Positions 49,213-57,836 of a DNA stretch of 64,000 bases are shown piece after piece. The notes under the pieces are model-generated. The model had not been told where the DNA came from and did not search any database. It saw only the letters and a program-made list of their open reading frames with translations. A program made the translations under genes and the position numbers. This stretch comes from Leucobacter chinensis (GTDB taxonomy: Bacteria > Actinomycetota > Actinomycetes > Actinomycetales > Microbacteriaceae): assembly GCF_019049105.1 (NCBI RefSeq), contig NZ_JAHQZR010000003.1, positions 186,001-250,000 of the forward strand, read 5' to 3'. Position 1 is the stretch's first letter, and every line of letters begins with the position of its first letter.

Positions 49213-50781
49213 ATGGTGTCAGATCAAGCCAACCCGGTTCTTCTCGAAGCCCTCGAACTCGCCGAGGCTCTTCGGGTCATTCGACGAGCTGCGGTGCGCG
49301 ATCACCGCACCCTCTCTGGCCATACCGAGACCCCTGAGCACTCCGCGCAGCTTCGAACCGCGATCGCTTCTGCACTCAAAACCACCGAAGCGATAAGCCA
49401 CACTCAAGCCACCGAAGTGCCCCACGCACCGTTTGCTGAGCCGGTACGTGAGCACCTCCGCGAGCTCGCCGATACCGCCGCACGCTGGAACACGTTGTGG
49501 CGCGATCACCACGGCATGCTGGCTCCCGCATTCGACGCGCACCTCGCCGCTCTTCGCCAAGCCATCGCCCTACACAAGCTCGAAGACGCTTCGCGCGCGC
49601 GCTCACAAGGCCAAGACGAGGTACGCCAGCTCGCGGCCGCGAGCGACCGAGTACTCACGCCCGCCGAACGGCACCGACTCGCAAGCGATGTTCCACGTGC
49701 AACATCGCTGCCCAAAGCAAGCGAATCAGCTCACACGCTCATCGCTGAGGCCGCCAACCCCGAGGCCGTCGCACGCGCACTCGGCCAGATCACGCTCAAG
49801 CGGGCGGCCAACGAACTCAGTCAAGGGCTACTCGTCACCGACCAGATGCGAGACATCATCACCGAGGCTGTGCCCGTGCTGCACAGGGGCGATCCGCTAC
49901 TGCTCATCGGCGAAACGGGCGGGGCAAAAACCGCACTTGCCGAGCACCTCGCCCGTACAGTAGTGGCCGGCGAGCCAGAGTTCGTGTCGGGCTACGGCGA
50001 CATCACGAGCGCCCAGGTCATTGGCACGCACGAACTGCGAGCGGTCGACGGGGCAACGCTCACCGAGTTCGTTCCCGGGCCGCTTGTGCGGGCAATGACG
50101 CTCGGAAAGCCGATTATTCTCGACGAGATCAACGCAATGCCACCCGAGTTCTTAAAGCGACTCAACCGTATTCTGCAGCTCGGGCCCGGCGACCTCTTCA
50201 GCGTGCAAGAAAACGCAGGCGCTCAGGTTCGCATCGCCGAGGGCTTCGTTATTCTGGCCACAGCCAATGAGCAGTCACGCAGACGCTACCGCGGCATTGA
50301 GCAGCTGAGCGCAGAGCTCGTGAACCGCTTCGGCGCCAACACGTTCAGGGTGCTCTACCCCGACGCGCAGCGCAGCTTCCACGAGACACCCACCGAAAAC
50401 CTGCTGCTGGCCTCGACCGCGGCGAGTGGACCCGATGGGCGTCTGCTGCCAGGCATGTCGTCTGAGCTCCTTGAGCGAGTTGCCCGCGTAGCTTTCGTGA
50501 GCCAGCAGGTCTTTGCCGGATCGCAGGCCGAGGGGTTCAGAGACTACGTGAGTACCGAGCACGCCGTCGACGGGCGCCCGGGGCTCGAAGAGTCAGTCAT
50601 TGCGCCCCGCACGCTCGTGTCGATCGTGCGCAAGGTCTCGCGCAGCGCAGGTGCGCTCACCCTCGACCACGCGCTCTCACGCTTCGTCTCGGGCGTCATG
50701 CACAGCGAAGACCGCCAGGTCCTGACCCTCATTCTGCACGGCCAGGGTTTCGGCCTCACCGAACTCGCGGCTGGGCGCTGA
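49213..50781 (+). CDS. MoxR-type AAA+ ATPase with long N-terminal helical region
   Basis: Protein of 522 residues. The first 200 residues are helical and unlike common MoxR proteins. The AAA+ domain carries Walker A GETGGAKT (233-240; Ala before Lys, as in MoxR/RavA variants), Walker B IILDEIN (301-307), sensor-1 ATANEQ and an arginine-finger segment ELVNRFGAN. MoxR proteins with vWA partners remodel or activate target complexes and load metals. It is divergent from the vWA gene; TAACGT lies 6 nt before the ATG, so the mRNA is probably leaderless. A parS-like site lies inside this gene. Confidence 0.85.
   Translation: MVSDQANPVLLEALELAEALRVIRRAAVRDHRTLSGHTETPEHSAQLRTAIASALKTTEAISHTQATEVPHAPFAEPVREHLRELADTAARWNTLWRDHHGMLAPAFDAHLAALRQAIALHKLEDASRARSQGQDEVRQLAAASDRVLTPAERHRLASDVPRATSLPKASESAHTLIAEAANPEAVARALGQITLKRAANELSQGLLVTDQMRDIITEAVPVLHRGDPLLLIGETGGAKTALAEHLARTVVAGEPEFVSGYGDITSAQVIGTHELRAVDGATLTEFVPGPLVRAMTLGKPIILDEINAMPPEFLKRLNRILQLGPGDLFSVQENAGAQVRIAEGFVILATANEQSRRRYRGIEQLSAELVNRFGANTFRVLYPDAQRSFHETPTENLLLASTAASGPDGRLLPGMSSELLERVARVAFVSQQVFAGSQAEGFRDYVSTEHAVDGRPGLEESVIAPRTLVSIVRKVSRSAGALTLDHALSRFVSGVMHSEDRQVLTLILHGQGFGLTELAAGR
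49689..49704. other. parS-like ParB site
   Basis: TGTTCCACGTGCAACA matches the parS variant TGTTCCACGTGAAACA at 15 of 16 positions. The palindrome extends to 24 bp (49685-49708) with a single mismatched pair. It lies in the coding region of the AAA+ gene, about 2.5 kb from the dnaB DnaA-box cluster. Confidence 0.55.
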
Positions 50782-50790
50782 GGCGCTCGG

Positions 50791-52167
50791 CTAGATGCCG
50801 CTCGGCATATCTTGAAAGCGCGAGAAGTGGCCTTGAAAGGCGACCGTGACGGTGCCCGTGGGGCCGTTACGCTGCTTCGCAAGAATAAAGTCTGCCTCGC
50901 CAGCGCGCGGGTGATCTTTCTCGTGAACCGCCTCACGGTGCAGCAAGATCACCATATCGGCGTCCTGCTCCAGTGAGCCAGACTCACGCAGGTCACTGAT
51001 CGCGGGAAGCTTATCGGCACGCTGCTCAGAGGCACGGTTCAGCTGCGACAGGGCCACGACCGGCACATCGAGCTCTTTCGACAACAGCTTGAGCGCACGC
51101 GAGAACTCACTGACCTCTTGCTGACGGCTTTCAACCTTCTTACCGCTTGTCAGCAGCTGCAGGTAGTCAATGACGATCATGCGCAGGTTATCGGTCTGCT
51201 TCAGCCGGCGACATTTCGCGCGGATCTCAGCGAGCGTCATATTCGCGCTGTCGTCGATGAACAGCGGCGCGTCGTGAATGCGGCTCTGCGTCGCAGCAAG
51301 CTTCGTCCAGTCACGCGGCTCAAGATTGCCCTTGCGCAACACCTGCATAGGAATCGAGGCCTCAGCGGCGAGCATACGCGTCGCGATCTCGGCGCGGCCC
51401 ATCTCGAGTGAGAAGAACACCGTCGCGGCGCCGTGACCCACCGATGCGGCCCTCGCCACGTCAAGAGCAAGCGTCGACTTACCCATCGCGGGACGAGCGG
51501 CAATGATGATCATCTGGCCGCCACCAAAACCGTTCGTGAGCTCGTCGAGCTCCTGGAACCCGGTGGGAACACCGGTCATGCCGTCTTCGAGCGTGCCAGC
51601 GCGTTCGATCTCGGCCACGGCATCATCCATGGCAAGCGACAGCGGCACGTAGTCTTCGCCGGCGCTACCACCGGCAACGTTGTAGACCTCGGCCTGCGCG
51701 TTATTCAGCAGGTCGACAGCCTCGCCCTCGCCCGAGTAGCCCATCTGAGCAATGCGGGTACCCGCGTCAACGAGCCTGCGCAAGAGTGCCTTGTCGCCGA
51801 CGATCTCGGCGTAGTACCCCGCGTTTGCCGCGGTAGGCACAACTGCGGTGAGCGAGTGCAGGTACGCGACACCACCGGCGCGCTGCAGATTGCCGAGCTT
51901 GGTCAGCTGATCTGAGACCGCGATCTCATCAGTTGGCTCACCGTGCGCGTAGAGATCCATAATCGCGTCATAGATCACCTCGTGCTTTGGCACGTAAAAG
52001 TCAGCACCGCGCAGCAAGCCGTACACGTCGGCAACGGCGTCTTTCGAAAGCATCATGCCGCCGAGAACACTCTGCTCAGCGAGCAAATCGTGCGGCGGTG
52101 TGCGCTCTGCCCCCTGTTCGAAGGCGCCTTGCGATGGGTCTGTAGCGCTGATGTGCGCGAGTGACAT
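50791..52167 (-). CDS. dnaB: Replicative DNA helicase
   Basis: DnaB of 458 residues, the hexameric fork helicase. The N-terminal domain begins PPHDLLAEQSVLGGMMLS. The RecA-like motor has Walker A ARPAMGKST, then FFSLEMGRAEIATRMLA, the Walker B region MIVIDYLQLL and SQLNRASEQRADKLP. No intein is present. The ATG at 52167 has GGAGG 5-9 nt upstream; the longer frame from 52203 is less likely. In many Actinobacteria dnaB follows rpsF-ssb-rpsR-rplI; here about 4 kb of other genes separate them. Upstream is the DnaA-box cluster. Confidence 0.96.
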   Translation of the reverse strand: MSLAHISATDPSQGAFEQGAERTPPHDLLAEQSVLGGMMLSKDAVADVYGLLRGADFYVPKHEVIYDAIMDLYAHGEPTDEIAVSDQLTKLGNLQRAGGVAYLHSLTAVVPTAANAGYYAEIVGDKALLRRLVDAGTRIAQMGYSGEGEAVDLLNNAQAEVYNVAGGSAGEDYVPLSLAMDDAVAEIERAGTLEDGMTGVPTGFQELDELTNGFGGGQMIIIAARPAMGKSTLALDVARAASVGHGAATVFFSLEMGRAEIATRMLAAEASIPMQVLRKGNLEPRDWTKLAATQSRIHDAPLFIDDSANMTLAEIRAKCRRLKQTDNLRMIVIDYLQLLTSGKKVESRQQEVSEFSRALKLLSKELDVPVVALSQLNRASEQRADKLPAISDLRESGSLEQDADMVILLHREAVHEKDHPRAGEADFILAKQRNGPTGTVTVAFQGHFSRFQDMPSGI

Positions 52168-52278
52168 GGGGCCTCCGAACAGTGAATGCTTCGTGAACGA
52201 CAATCACGAGTATTGCCGAAACTACTGACACAACCGTAGGCACTTTCAGGCGGTTGATCAACTCGCCGTTTTCCCACC

Positions 52279-52523
52279 TGTGGATAACTATGTGCATAAG
52301 GCACCAATACAGTGGGGACTTTATTCACACAAGCTGTTAGTAACTGTGTATAAGTTTTTTGTTCGAAAAATCTTTAATGTCCTGACCTGCGGTTTTCATA
52401 TTTTTATACTGTGCACAACAAGAACCTTTAACCACAGGTTCAACCTTAAACAGCTGACTTGACTGTGGAGAAAAGAGGGGGTAAGAGGCAGTTTTAGACC
52501 CTTTTTCGAAGGGGTTTTCCACG
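52279..52523. other. AT-rich DnaA-box cluster upstream of dnaB
   Basis: The 431-bp gap before dnaB is AT-rich in an otherwise GC-rich window. Relative to TTATCCACA it holds one perfect reverse box (52279-52287). One-mismatch boxes are at 52291-52299 (reverse), 52321-52329 (forward), 52345-52353 (reverse), 52428-52436 (forward) and 52464-52472 (reverse). Two-mismatch boxes are at 52410-52418 and 52515-52523. AT-runs at 52351-52380 and 52391-52410 could unwind. The site could be a DnaA-titration or dnaB-control locus, or a replication origin. Confidence 0.75.
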
Positions 52524-52598
52524 TCTTTTTTCGTGACATAAACACCCCCGATCCCACTCCCGCGTAGGGTAGAGAGGTAACGCAGAAGGGAACGTTCA

Positions 52599-53465
52599 AT
52601 GTCATTCGATGAACATCTTCACGCACACTGGAGGGTGTGGCGCCACGCCCGACACGCCGAGCTGACACACCCGTACGGCTGGAGTGCGCCAATTGCTCAA
52701 CACTGGCTGCCCGATGGCTCGGTCGATGTCACCCTGCCCGACCTGCCGGGGCTGTGGAGCGCACTGAATGGCGAAGTAACGCACACACCCGACACCGTCG
52801 CGCTCTCGGCAAACGGACCCCTCGACGCCGCCACGGCCCAACCGCTCACAGTGCAGGGAGCCGCGATCACCAGGCCCACCGTCATCGAGAGTGGCCGCTA
52901 CCTCATGAGCGGCCACCCCGAGGCACAGCTCATTCTCTCCGGCGAACGGGAAGTCGAGACGATCGTTCGCCGCACGCCTTCCGGCGGCAACATTTATGCC
53001 GTGCGCGTGCGCGATCCCAGATCGGCCGCAACGGCAGAGACGTTGCCCATCACGAGCTACGAGTACGACACCGCCTGGCGCACCCCGGCCCACTTCGAGC
53101 CCCACGCGGCCACTGAGGTGGTGCGTGAAACACTCGCCGAGGGCGTCATTGACATCGTACGAAGCATCGGCACCCTGAGCTTCACGCTCGGTGAAGGCCT
53201 GGCACCTCACCAGCTTGTCGTGTTTGGCACGCCCGACCGCGCCTTCACGCACTTTCGTGACGCCACCAGTGGAGCCGAGACGCACGGCAATGGCCGAATG
53301 ATCGAGCTCGATATCGCCGATGTTGCTGAGCCCGCCGACATCATTGTCGACTGGAACTACGCCTACAGCATGCCCTGCTCACTGACCCCTTACGTGTCGT
53401 GCCCGGTGCCCATCGCTGAGAATACCCTCGACGTAGCCGTCACGGCGGGCGAGCGGCTGCGGTAA
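52599..53465 (+). CDS. Divergent DUF1684 family protein
   Basis: Protein of 288 residues. The C-terminus keeps the DUF1684 pattern in altered form: VDWNYAYSMPCS then YVSCPVPIAENTL and TAGERL, matching the P-C-x7-C-P-x-P-x2-N layout of the copy at 11314-12072. The N-terminal half is specific to this copy (HWRVWRHARHAELTHPYGWS). An AAGGGA stretch precedes the ATG. Function is unknown. It is divergent from dnaB across the DnaA-box region. Confidence 0.78.
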   Translation: MSFDEHLHAHWRVWRHARHAELTHPYGWSAPIAQHWLPDGSVDVTLPDLPGLWSALNGEVTHTPDTVALSANGPLDAATAQPLTVQGAAITRPTVIESGRYLMSGHPEAQLILSGEREVETIVRRTPSGGNIYAVRVRDPRSAATAETLPITSYEYDTAWRTPAHFEPHAATEVVRETLAEGVIDIVRSIGTLSFTLGEGLAPHQLVVFGTPDRAFTHFRDATSGAETHGNGRMIELDIADVAEPADIIVDWNYAYSMPCSLTPYVSCPVPIAENTLDVAVTAGERLR

Positions 53466-53490
53466 CCACACACTCGTTCGCCCGCTCCCA

Positions 53491-54723
53491 TCACGCCTTT
53501 TCAACACGACCGTAGGTCAGCCTGCGCAGAATCGCCTCAGCCGGGCCTCGAAGCTGACGACGCTCAAGGATTATCGCGGCGATAAGCGACGTGATCCACA
53601 CGAAAAGTGCGATCGCGAATGCGTCGCTTGCACTGACCGTCGCTCCGAGCCCCAAGCCCCACGGCGCCAGGAGCGGTGCAAAGATGAGCGACTGCCACAG
53701 GTAGCAGCTGAGTGAGCGCTTGCCGACGGCTGCAATTGCGGCCGTCACGTGACCGTGCGGCTTTGCCTGCAGCTTCGCGCCAATGACCCCGCAGAGCGCC
53801 ACGTACCCTAGCCCGCCCGCGATGCCGCCGAGCTGCGCAAGGAGCATGAGCGCTGCACCGCCCATGGTTCCGGGATCGAGCACACCGAGATGCATGAGCG
53901 CCGCTGGTAGCGAGAGCACTGTCGCAATGGCGATGCCCCAGAGTGCTACGCGCTGCATGGTGAAACGCCGTGTGTGTCCCTCAAGAAAGCGATAGCGTGC
54001 CGCATAGCCGCCGAGCAACACCGCAAAAGGAACGATAAGACTGACGACCGAGAAGAACGTTGCCATAAGCCAGACGCCCAACCGCACCAGCATCGTCGCG
54101 CCGTAGCCATGGCTCGTACCAGCCAATGTTTCAAAGTCGGCTTCGAGTTGGCCGCCCTGCGTGAAATCAAAGACGCCGGGAGCGGCGAACGAAACCATGG
54201 TGAACACACCCGCGAGAAGAAGCATGAGGCCAGCAATGATGCTGCCGCTCACGATGAGCAGCACGCGGAGCGTTTTCTCACTGCCCTGCAAGAGCAGCGG
54301 TGCGACGATAAGCCCCGTGAGTGCGTATGCGCCCAGAATATCGCCCGAGAACAGGAGCAGTGCGTGCACCGCACCAAAGACGAAGAGCCACAGATGACGG
54401 CGCAGCAACATCGCGCCAACCTCGTTCGGTGAAATGTTTCGCGCGATGCGCGATTGAGCAAACTGCGTAATTCCGTACCCAAACAGAAACGCAAACATCG
54501 GGTAGACGTGGCCGTCGATGAAGAGTAGCGCGAACGACGAGAGCGCCCGGTCGATCCCGCCCTCTGCCGCGGGGTGAAGCGAATAAGCGCTGAGCTCACG
54601 CCCCCATATATGTCCTGAAACATTGGCCAAAGCGATGAAAAGAAGCATCATTCCTCGCGCCAAATCGGGTGCGAGCACTCGCCTGCTTGTCGTTGCCTTG
54701 CCGGGATATTCTGAGGGATGCAT
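53491..54723 (-). CDS. DUF418 family integral membrane protein
   Basis: Protein of 410 residues with about ten hydrophobic helices. It starts at the ATG at 54721-54723; the open frame runs further upstream, but that part overlaps the divergent ArsR promoter and looks non-coding. DUF418 features are the N-terminal APDLARGMMLLFIALANV, the segment MFAFLFGYGI and a C-terminal SLSCYLWQSLIFAPL. Relatives such as YeiB are uncharacterised or linked to acyltransferase-like membrane proteins. No operon partner is evident. Confidence 0.82.
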   Translation of the reverse strand: MHPSEYPGKATTSRRVLAPDLARGMMLLFIALANVSGHIWGRELSAYSLHPAAEGGIDRALSSFALLFIDGHVYPMFAFLFGYGITQFAQSRIARNISPNEVGAMLLRRHLWLFVFGAVHALLLFSGDILGAYALTGLIVAPLLLQGSEKTLRVLLIVSGSIIAGLMLLLAGVFTMVSFAAPGVFDFTQGGQLEADFETLAGTSHGYGATMLVRLGVWLMATFFSVVSLIVPFAVLLGGYAARYRFLEGHTRRFTMQRVALWGIAIATVLSLPAALMHLGVLDPGTMGGAALMLLAQLGGIAGGLGYVALCGVIGAKLQAKPHGHVTAAIAAVGKRSLSCYLWQSLIFAPLLAPWGLGLGATVSASDAFAIALFVWITSLIAAIILERRQLRGPAEAILRRLTYGRVEKA

Positions 54724-54789
54724 ATCTCTAGGTATAGCGCATGCCACCGACAACCGCAGAAGACCCTTGCACTCATCTACGTTATTACG

Positions 54790-54795
54790 TACTAT
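54790..54795 (+). promoter_or_regulatory. Leaderless -10 box of the ArsR gene
   Basis: TACTAT (54790-54795) followed by 7 nt and ATG (54803) fits a leaderless promoter. ACGTACTATCGTAC around it contains repeated GTAC half-sites that could be the binding site of the ArsR protein itself. Confidence 0.45.
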
Positions 54796-54802
54796 CGTAC
54801 TC

Positions 54803-55405
54803 ATGACGAACGCGAGTAATTCATCGGCCCCGAACGACACCAAAGCCACAAGCCCGGTAACCTCGACGCCCTCAATCGCCGACCTCACAGCAACGCTGCA
54901 CTCGGTACTCGAACGCCTCGATGCCCTCGAAACTGCGGCGCCGACTCCCCCCGCTTCGGCGCACGACGGGGTGCATGCCCGAGCTCACGACGCAGACACG
55001 TTCTGGGCCCTCAACACCCTCGCCGCTAGCCGCACCGAGCACCCGCTCACCGAACAGGGCGCTGTACTCGTGGCTGGTTCACTCTCGCTCCCCACAGGCG
55101 AACCCATTGCCTGGCAGGTCACAAGCGGAACCGCGCAACTCTTCGAGCTCGACTGGTCACACCGAGCAAGCGCCCTCGCGGCCCTCGGCAACCCCGTTCG
55201 TCTCGAAATACTCAGGGCAATACTGAGCGGATCACGCCTCACCAGCGAACTCGCCGAACTCGAGGCGCTCGGAACGACCGGCCAACTCCACCACCACCTA
55301 CGCCAGCTCGTTGCAGCGGGCTGGGTGCAGCAGACCGGTCGGGCGCACTACGAGGTGCCGCCAGCCAAGGTCGTTCCTCTACTCGCGCTGATCGCAGAGG
55401 CCTAG
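54803..55405 (+). CDS. ArsR-like winged-helix regulator
   Basis: Protein of 200 residues. The N-terminal 110 residues are low-complexity and helical (SIADLTATLHSVLERLDALE). The C-terminal part is an ArsR-type winged helix: RASALAALGNPVRLEILRAILSGSRLTSELAELEALGTTGQLHHHLRQLVAAGWVQ (cited as a landmark, residues about 127-185). No cysteine metal sites are visible. It is followed after 3 nt by an M23 peptidase gene, so the two form an operon and the regulator probably controls the peptidase. Confidence 0.85.
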   Translation: MTNASNSSAPNDTKATSPVTSTPSIADLTATLHSVLERLDALETAAPTPPASAHDGVHARAHDADTFWALNTLAASRTEHPLTEQGAVLVAGSLSLPTGEPIAWQVTSGTAQLFELDWSHRASALAALGNPVRLEILRAILSGSRLTSELAELEALGTTGQLHHHLRQLVAAGWVQQTGRAHYEVPPAKVVPLLALIAEA

Positions 55406-55408
55406 CTC

Positions 55409-56266
55409 ATGAGGCCCACCGCGCGCGCACTGTACCGCTGGCGCTACCCCCTGATGCTGTTCGCCTGCGCCCTCCTGCTCGGGCTCGCATTCGCGCCAGC
55501 ATCGCTCGTTCCACGCCCTGCCCGAACGATTATCGCGTTTACTGGCATGGCTGCTCTCGCGCTCGCGCTCGCAATCACTGCCCTTCGCCGCTTCATTACA
55601 GCCCCAGCCGGCGAGGCACTGTCGGTTACCTCGCCCGTCGCGGGCCGCTGGCTCGTGCTCAACGGCCCCTCGTCGGCCGTGCCGAGCCACGGGGTTCGGC
55701 TCTGGGGGCAGGCCTATGCGGTCGATCTCGTGGCGGATCCGCTGCCCTCTTCACCCACTCCAGAGCCCGCGGCGACTCGCCCCGAGTTCGGGTCGACGGC
55801 CTTTCGCGATGCGAAGGCCTACCCGGCATTCGGCCAACCTGTGTATGCGATGGCGAGCGGTGAGGTTGTGGCCGTGCACAGGGCCAGGCGCGATCACCGC
55901 GCTCGATCTTCGCACCTTGCGTTGCTTTGGCTCATGGCGGAGGGCTTTGTGCGGCAGCTGGGCGGTACACGCTGGCTGCTCGGTAATTACGTGACGATAC
56001 GCGCCGAGGGAGTGGGCGATCGGAGCGTGTATGCGACCGTCGCGCACCTGCAGCACGGGTCTGTGCTCGTGCGGCCGGGCGAGCGCGTTGCTGCCGGGCA
56101 GCGCATCGCCTCGTGTGGCAACACCGGTAACAGCTCCGAGCCGCACGTGCACGCGCAGTTGCAGGACCACCCGCGGGCGATGCTCGCCGAGGGAGTGCCT
56201 ATGACGTTTGCGCCACTCACTGCGCTACCTGTGAACGGCGAACACCTTGAGGTGGGGGCGCGGTAG
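55409..56266 (+). CDS. Membrane-anchored M23 family metallopeptidase-like protein
   Basis: Protein of 285 residues with two N-terminal membrane helices (about 13-31 and 40-59), which anchor an outward peptidase-like domain. The LytM/M23 pattern is visible as PSHGVRLWGQAYAVDLV, YAMASGEVVAVH and the zinc-binding GNSSEPHVHAQL. A second zinc His lies in SHG; the exact first motif HxGxD is not kept, so activity is uncertain. M23 enzymes cut peptidoglycan cross-bridges. It is co-transcribed with the ArsR-like gene upstream. Confidence 0.82.
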   Translation: MRPTARALYRWRYPLMLFACALLLGLAFAPASLVPRPARTIIAFTGMAALALALAITALRRFITAPAGEALSVTSPVAGRWLVLNGPSSAVPSHGVRLWGQAYAVDLVADPLPSSPTPEPAATRPEFGSTAFRDAKAYPAFGQPVYAMASGEVVAVHRARRDHRARSSHLALLWLMAEGFVRQLGGTRWLLGNYVTIRAEGVGDRSVYATVAHLQHGSVLVRPGERVAAGQRIASCGNTGNSSEPHVHAQLQDHPRAMLAEGVPMTFAPLTALPVNGEHLEVGAR

Positions 56267-56393
56267 GCGGGAGTGCCGCGGTACGCCGGTGGGATGCGGT
56301 AGGGGGAGGCTGCCGCAGTTCGGCTGCGGCTCGATCGGGCTGTCGCGGTTCGGCTGTGGCCGGCCCGGGGCTCGTGCACGCGTTTTCGGGGTT

Positions 56394-56447
56394 TACTTGA
56401 CAGAAAGCAGGGTGTTTCGGTGAAAACACCCTGCTTTTCGTCAAGTA
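56394..56447. repeat. Long hairpin between M23 peptidase and rplI genes
   Basis: Arms 56394-56417 and 56424-56447 pair over 24 positions with one mismatch and one wobble, around a 6-nt loop (core AAAGCAGGGTGTTT). The gap 56267-56524 has no gene. The position between convergent genes and the T-rich right arm suggest a two-way terminator for the ArsR-M23 unit and the ribosomal operon, but the stem is longer than usual. Confidence 0.8.
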
Positions 56448-56524
56448 GATCCAGAACCAGCCCGAAACGCCACAGCGGCCGGCCCCCGAGGGGAACCGGC
56501 CGCTGTGTGCGTGCGATGCGCGCT

Positions 56525-56974
56525 TTAGCGCTGGCTGATGACCTGAAGCGTGAGCTTCGCGTCGACACCATCGTGAAGGTGTGCGACGGCCTTGTACTCG
56601 CCAGTCGTCTTGATGACGGGAAGCGTCACCTTGCGCTTGTCGATCTCGCCGAGACCCTGCGACTGTACAGCGTCTGCAACAGCTACGGGCTTGACCGAGC
56701 CGAAGAGACGGCCGCCAACGCCAGCCTTGACGATGAGACGAATCTTCTCGCCCTCGAGCTTCTGCTTGAGCGCTACTGCGTCTTCGTGGTTTGCGATGGC
56801 ACGTGCCTCGCGTGCTGCACGAATGTCAGCAACCTGCGATGCGCCGCCACGGGTCCAAGCAACAGCGAATCCGCGGGGAACAAGGTAGTTACGTGCGTAA
56901 CCGTTCTTGACCTCTACGACGTCGCCGGCTGAGCCGAGACCCTGAACTTCATTGGTAAGAATAACCTTTGCCAT
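56525..56974 (-). CDS. rplI: 50S ribosomal protein L9
   Basis: L9 of 149 residues, which binds 23S rRNA at the base of the L1 stalk. The N-terminal domain [30 protein letters not shown] is diagnostic, with the long connecting helix after it (quoted as a landmark). It is the last gene of the rpsF-ssb-rpsR-rplI operon, 11 nt after the rpsR stop. A long hairpin lies downstream. Confidence 0.97.
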   Translation of the reverse strand: MAKVILTNEVQGLGSAGDVVEVKNGYARNYLVPRGFAVAWTRGGASQVADIRAAREARAIANHEDAVALKQKLEGEKIRLIVKAGVGGRLFGSVKPVAVADAVQSQGLGEIDKRKVTLPVIKTTGEYKAVAHLHDGVDAKLTLQVISQR

Positions 56975-56985
56975 GTGAGTGCCCC

Positions 56986-57243
56986 CTAGCGGCCTGAGCC
57001 GGAGTAAGGGAGAAGGGCCATCTCGCGGGCGTTCTTAACTGCCTTTGCGATGAGACGCTGCTCCTGGACTGAAACACCAGTGATGCGACGTGAGCGAATC
57101 TTGCCACGCTCTGAAACGAACTTGCGAAGAGTCGCAATGTCCTTGTAGTCGATAACACCGACGGTAATTGATTTTGCGGGTGCGACGGGCTTTACGTTCT
57201 TGCCACGACCCTTGCGGCCTGCGCCGCTTGCCTTGCCTGCCAT
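56986..57243 (-). CDS. rpsR: 30S ribosomal protein S18
   Basis: S18 of 85 residues; the core [27 protein letters not shown] is the S18 signature. It has a basic, Gly/Lys-rich N-terminus and lacks CxxC zinc cysteines, so it is a C-minus form. It sits with S6 on the small-subunit platform. It follows ssb by 48 nt in the operon. Confidence 0.97.
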   Translation of the reverse strand: MAGKASGAGRKGRGKNVKPVAPAKSITVGVIDYKDIATLRKFVSERGKIRSRRITGVSVQEQRLIAKAVKNAREMALLPYSGSGR

Positions 57244-57291
57244 GTACTTTTCTTTCGTGAGAATTCAGGGGACGAGCCCCCAAAACAATGC

Positions 57292-57834
57292 TTAAAAAGG
57301 TGCTTCGTTGTCGAATGACTGGCCGGGGTTTGCCCAACCGTCGTTCGATGAAGCTCCGCGCCCCCAGGGCTGGTCTGACTGAGTCTGCTGCTGCTGAGGC
57401 GCCGACATGTTGTCGCCGCCCTGCTGCTGCTGACCGCCACCGAAACCGCCTCCGCCGCCCGCGCCACCGCGGGGCGGGGTACGCGTGACCTGTGCGGTCG
57501 CGTACCGGAGCGAAGGACCAATTTCGTCAACGTCGAGCTCGTACGAGGTGCGGCGCTGGCCTTCAACCTCGTAGTTACGCTGGCGAAGTGAACCGGTCAC
57601 GATAACGCGGGTGCCCTTCGTCAGAGTGTTTGCAACGTTTTCTGCAGCTTCGCGCCACACCGTGCAGCGCAGGAACAATGCCTCGCCGTCACGCCACTCG
57701 TTCGCCTTGCGGTCGAACACGCGGGGGGTTGATGCTACTGAGAACGATGCGAGAGCGACGCCATTGTTGGTCCAACGCAGCTCGGGATCGGCAGTGAGGT
57801 TGCCAATCACCGTGATAACGGTCTCGCCTGCCAT
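57292..57834 (-). CDS. ssb: Single-stranded DNA-binding protein
   Basis: SSB of 180 residues: an N-terminal OB fold ([22 protein letters not shown], residues 3-110), a Gly/Gln-rich linker ([19 protein letters not shown]) and the acidic C-terminal tip DNEAPF that binds partner proteins. It follows rpsF with only 2 nt between, a conserved arrangement, and is likely transcribed with the ribosomal genes. Confidence 0.97.
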   Translation of the reverse strand: MAGETVITVIGNLTADPELRWTNNGVALASFSVASTPRVFDRKANEWRDGEALFLRCTVWREAAENVANTLTKGTRVIVTGSLRQRNYEVEGQRRTSYELDVDEIGPSLRYATAQVTRTPPRGGAGGGGGFGGGQQQQGGDNMSAPQQQQTQSDQPWGRGASSNDGWANPGQSFDNEAPF

Positions 57835-57836
57835 GG

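Noticed and set aside
52279-52523. Calling the DnaA-box cluster the chromosomal oriC
   Set aside because: dnaA, dnaN and rpmH, the usual neighbours, are not in the window, and GC skew cannot be judged reliably here; kept as a DnaA-binding locus of undecided role.
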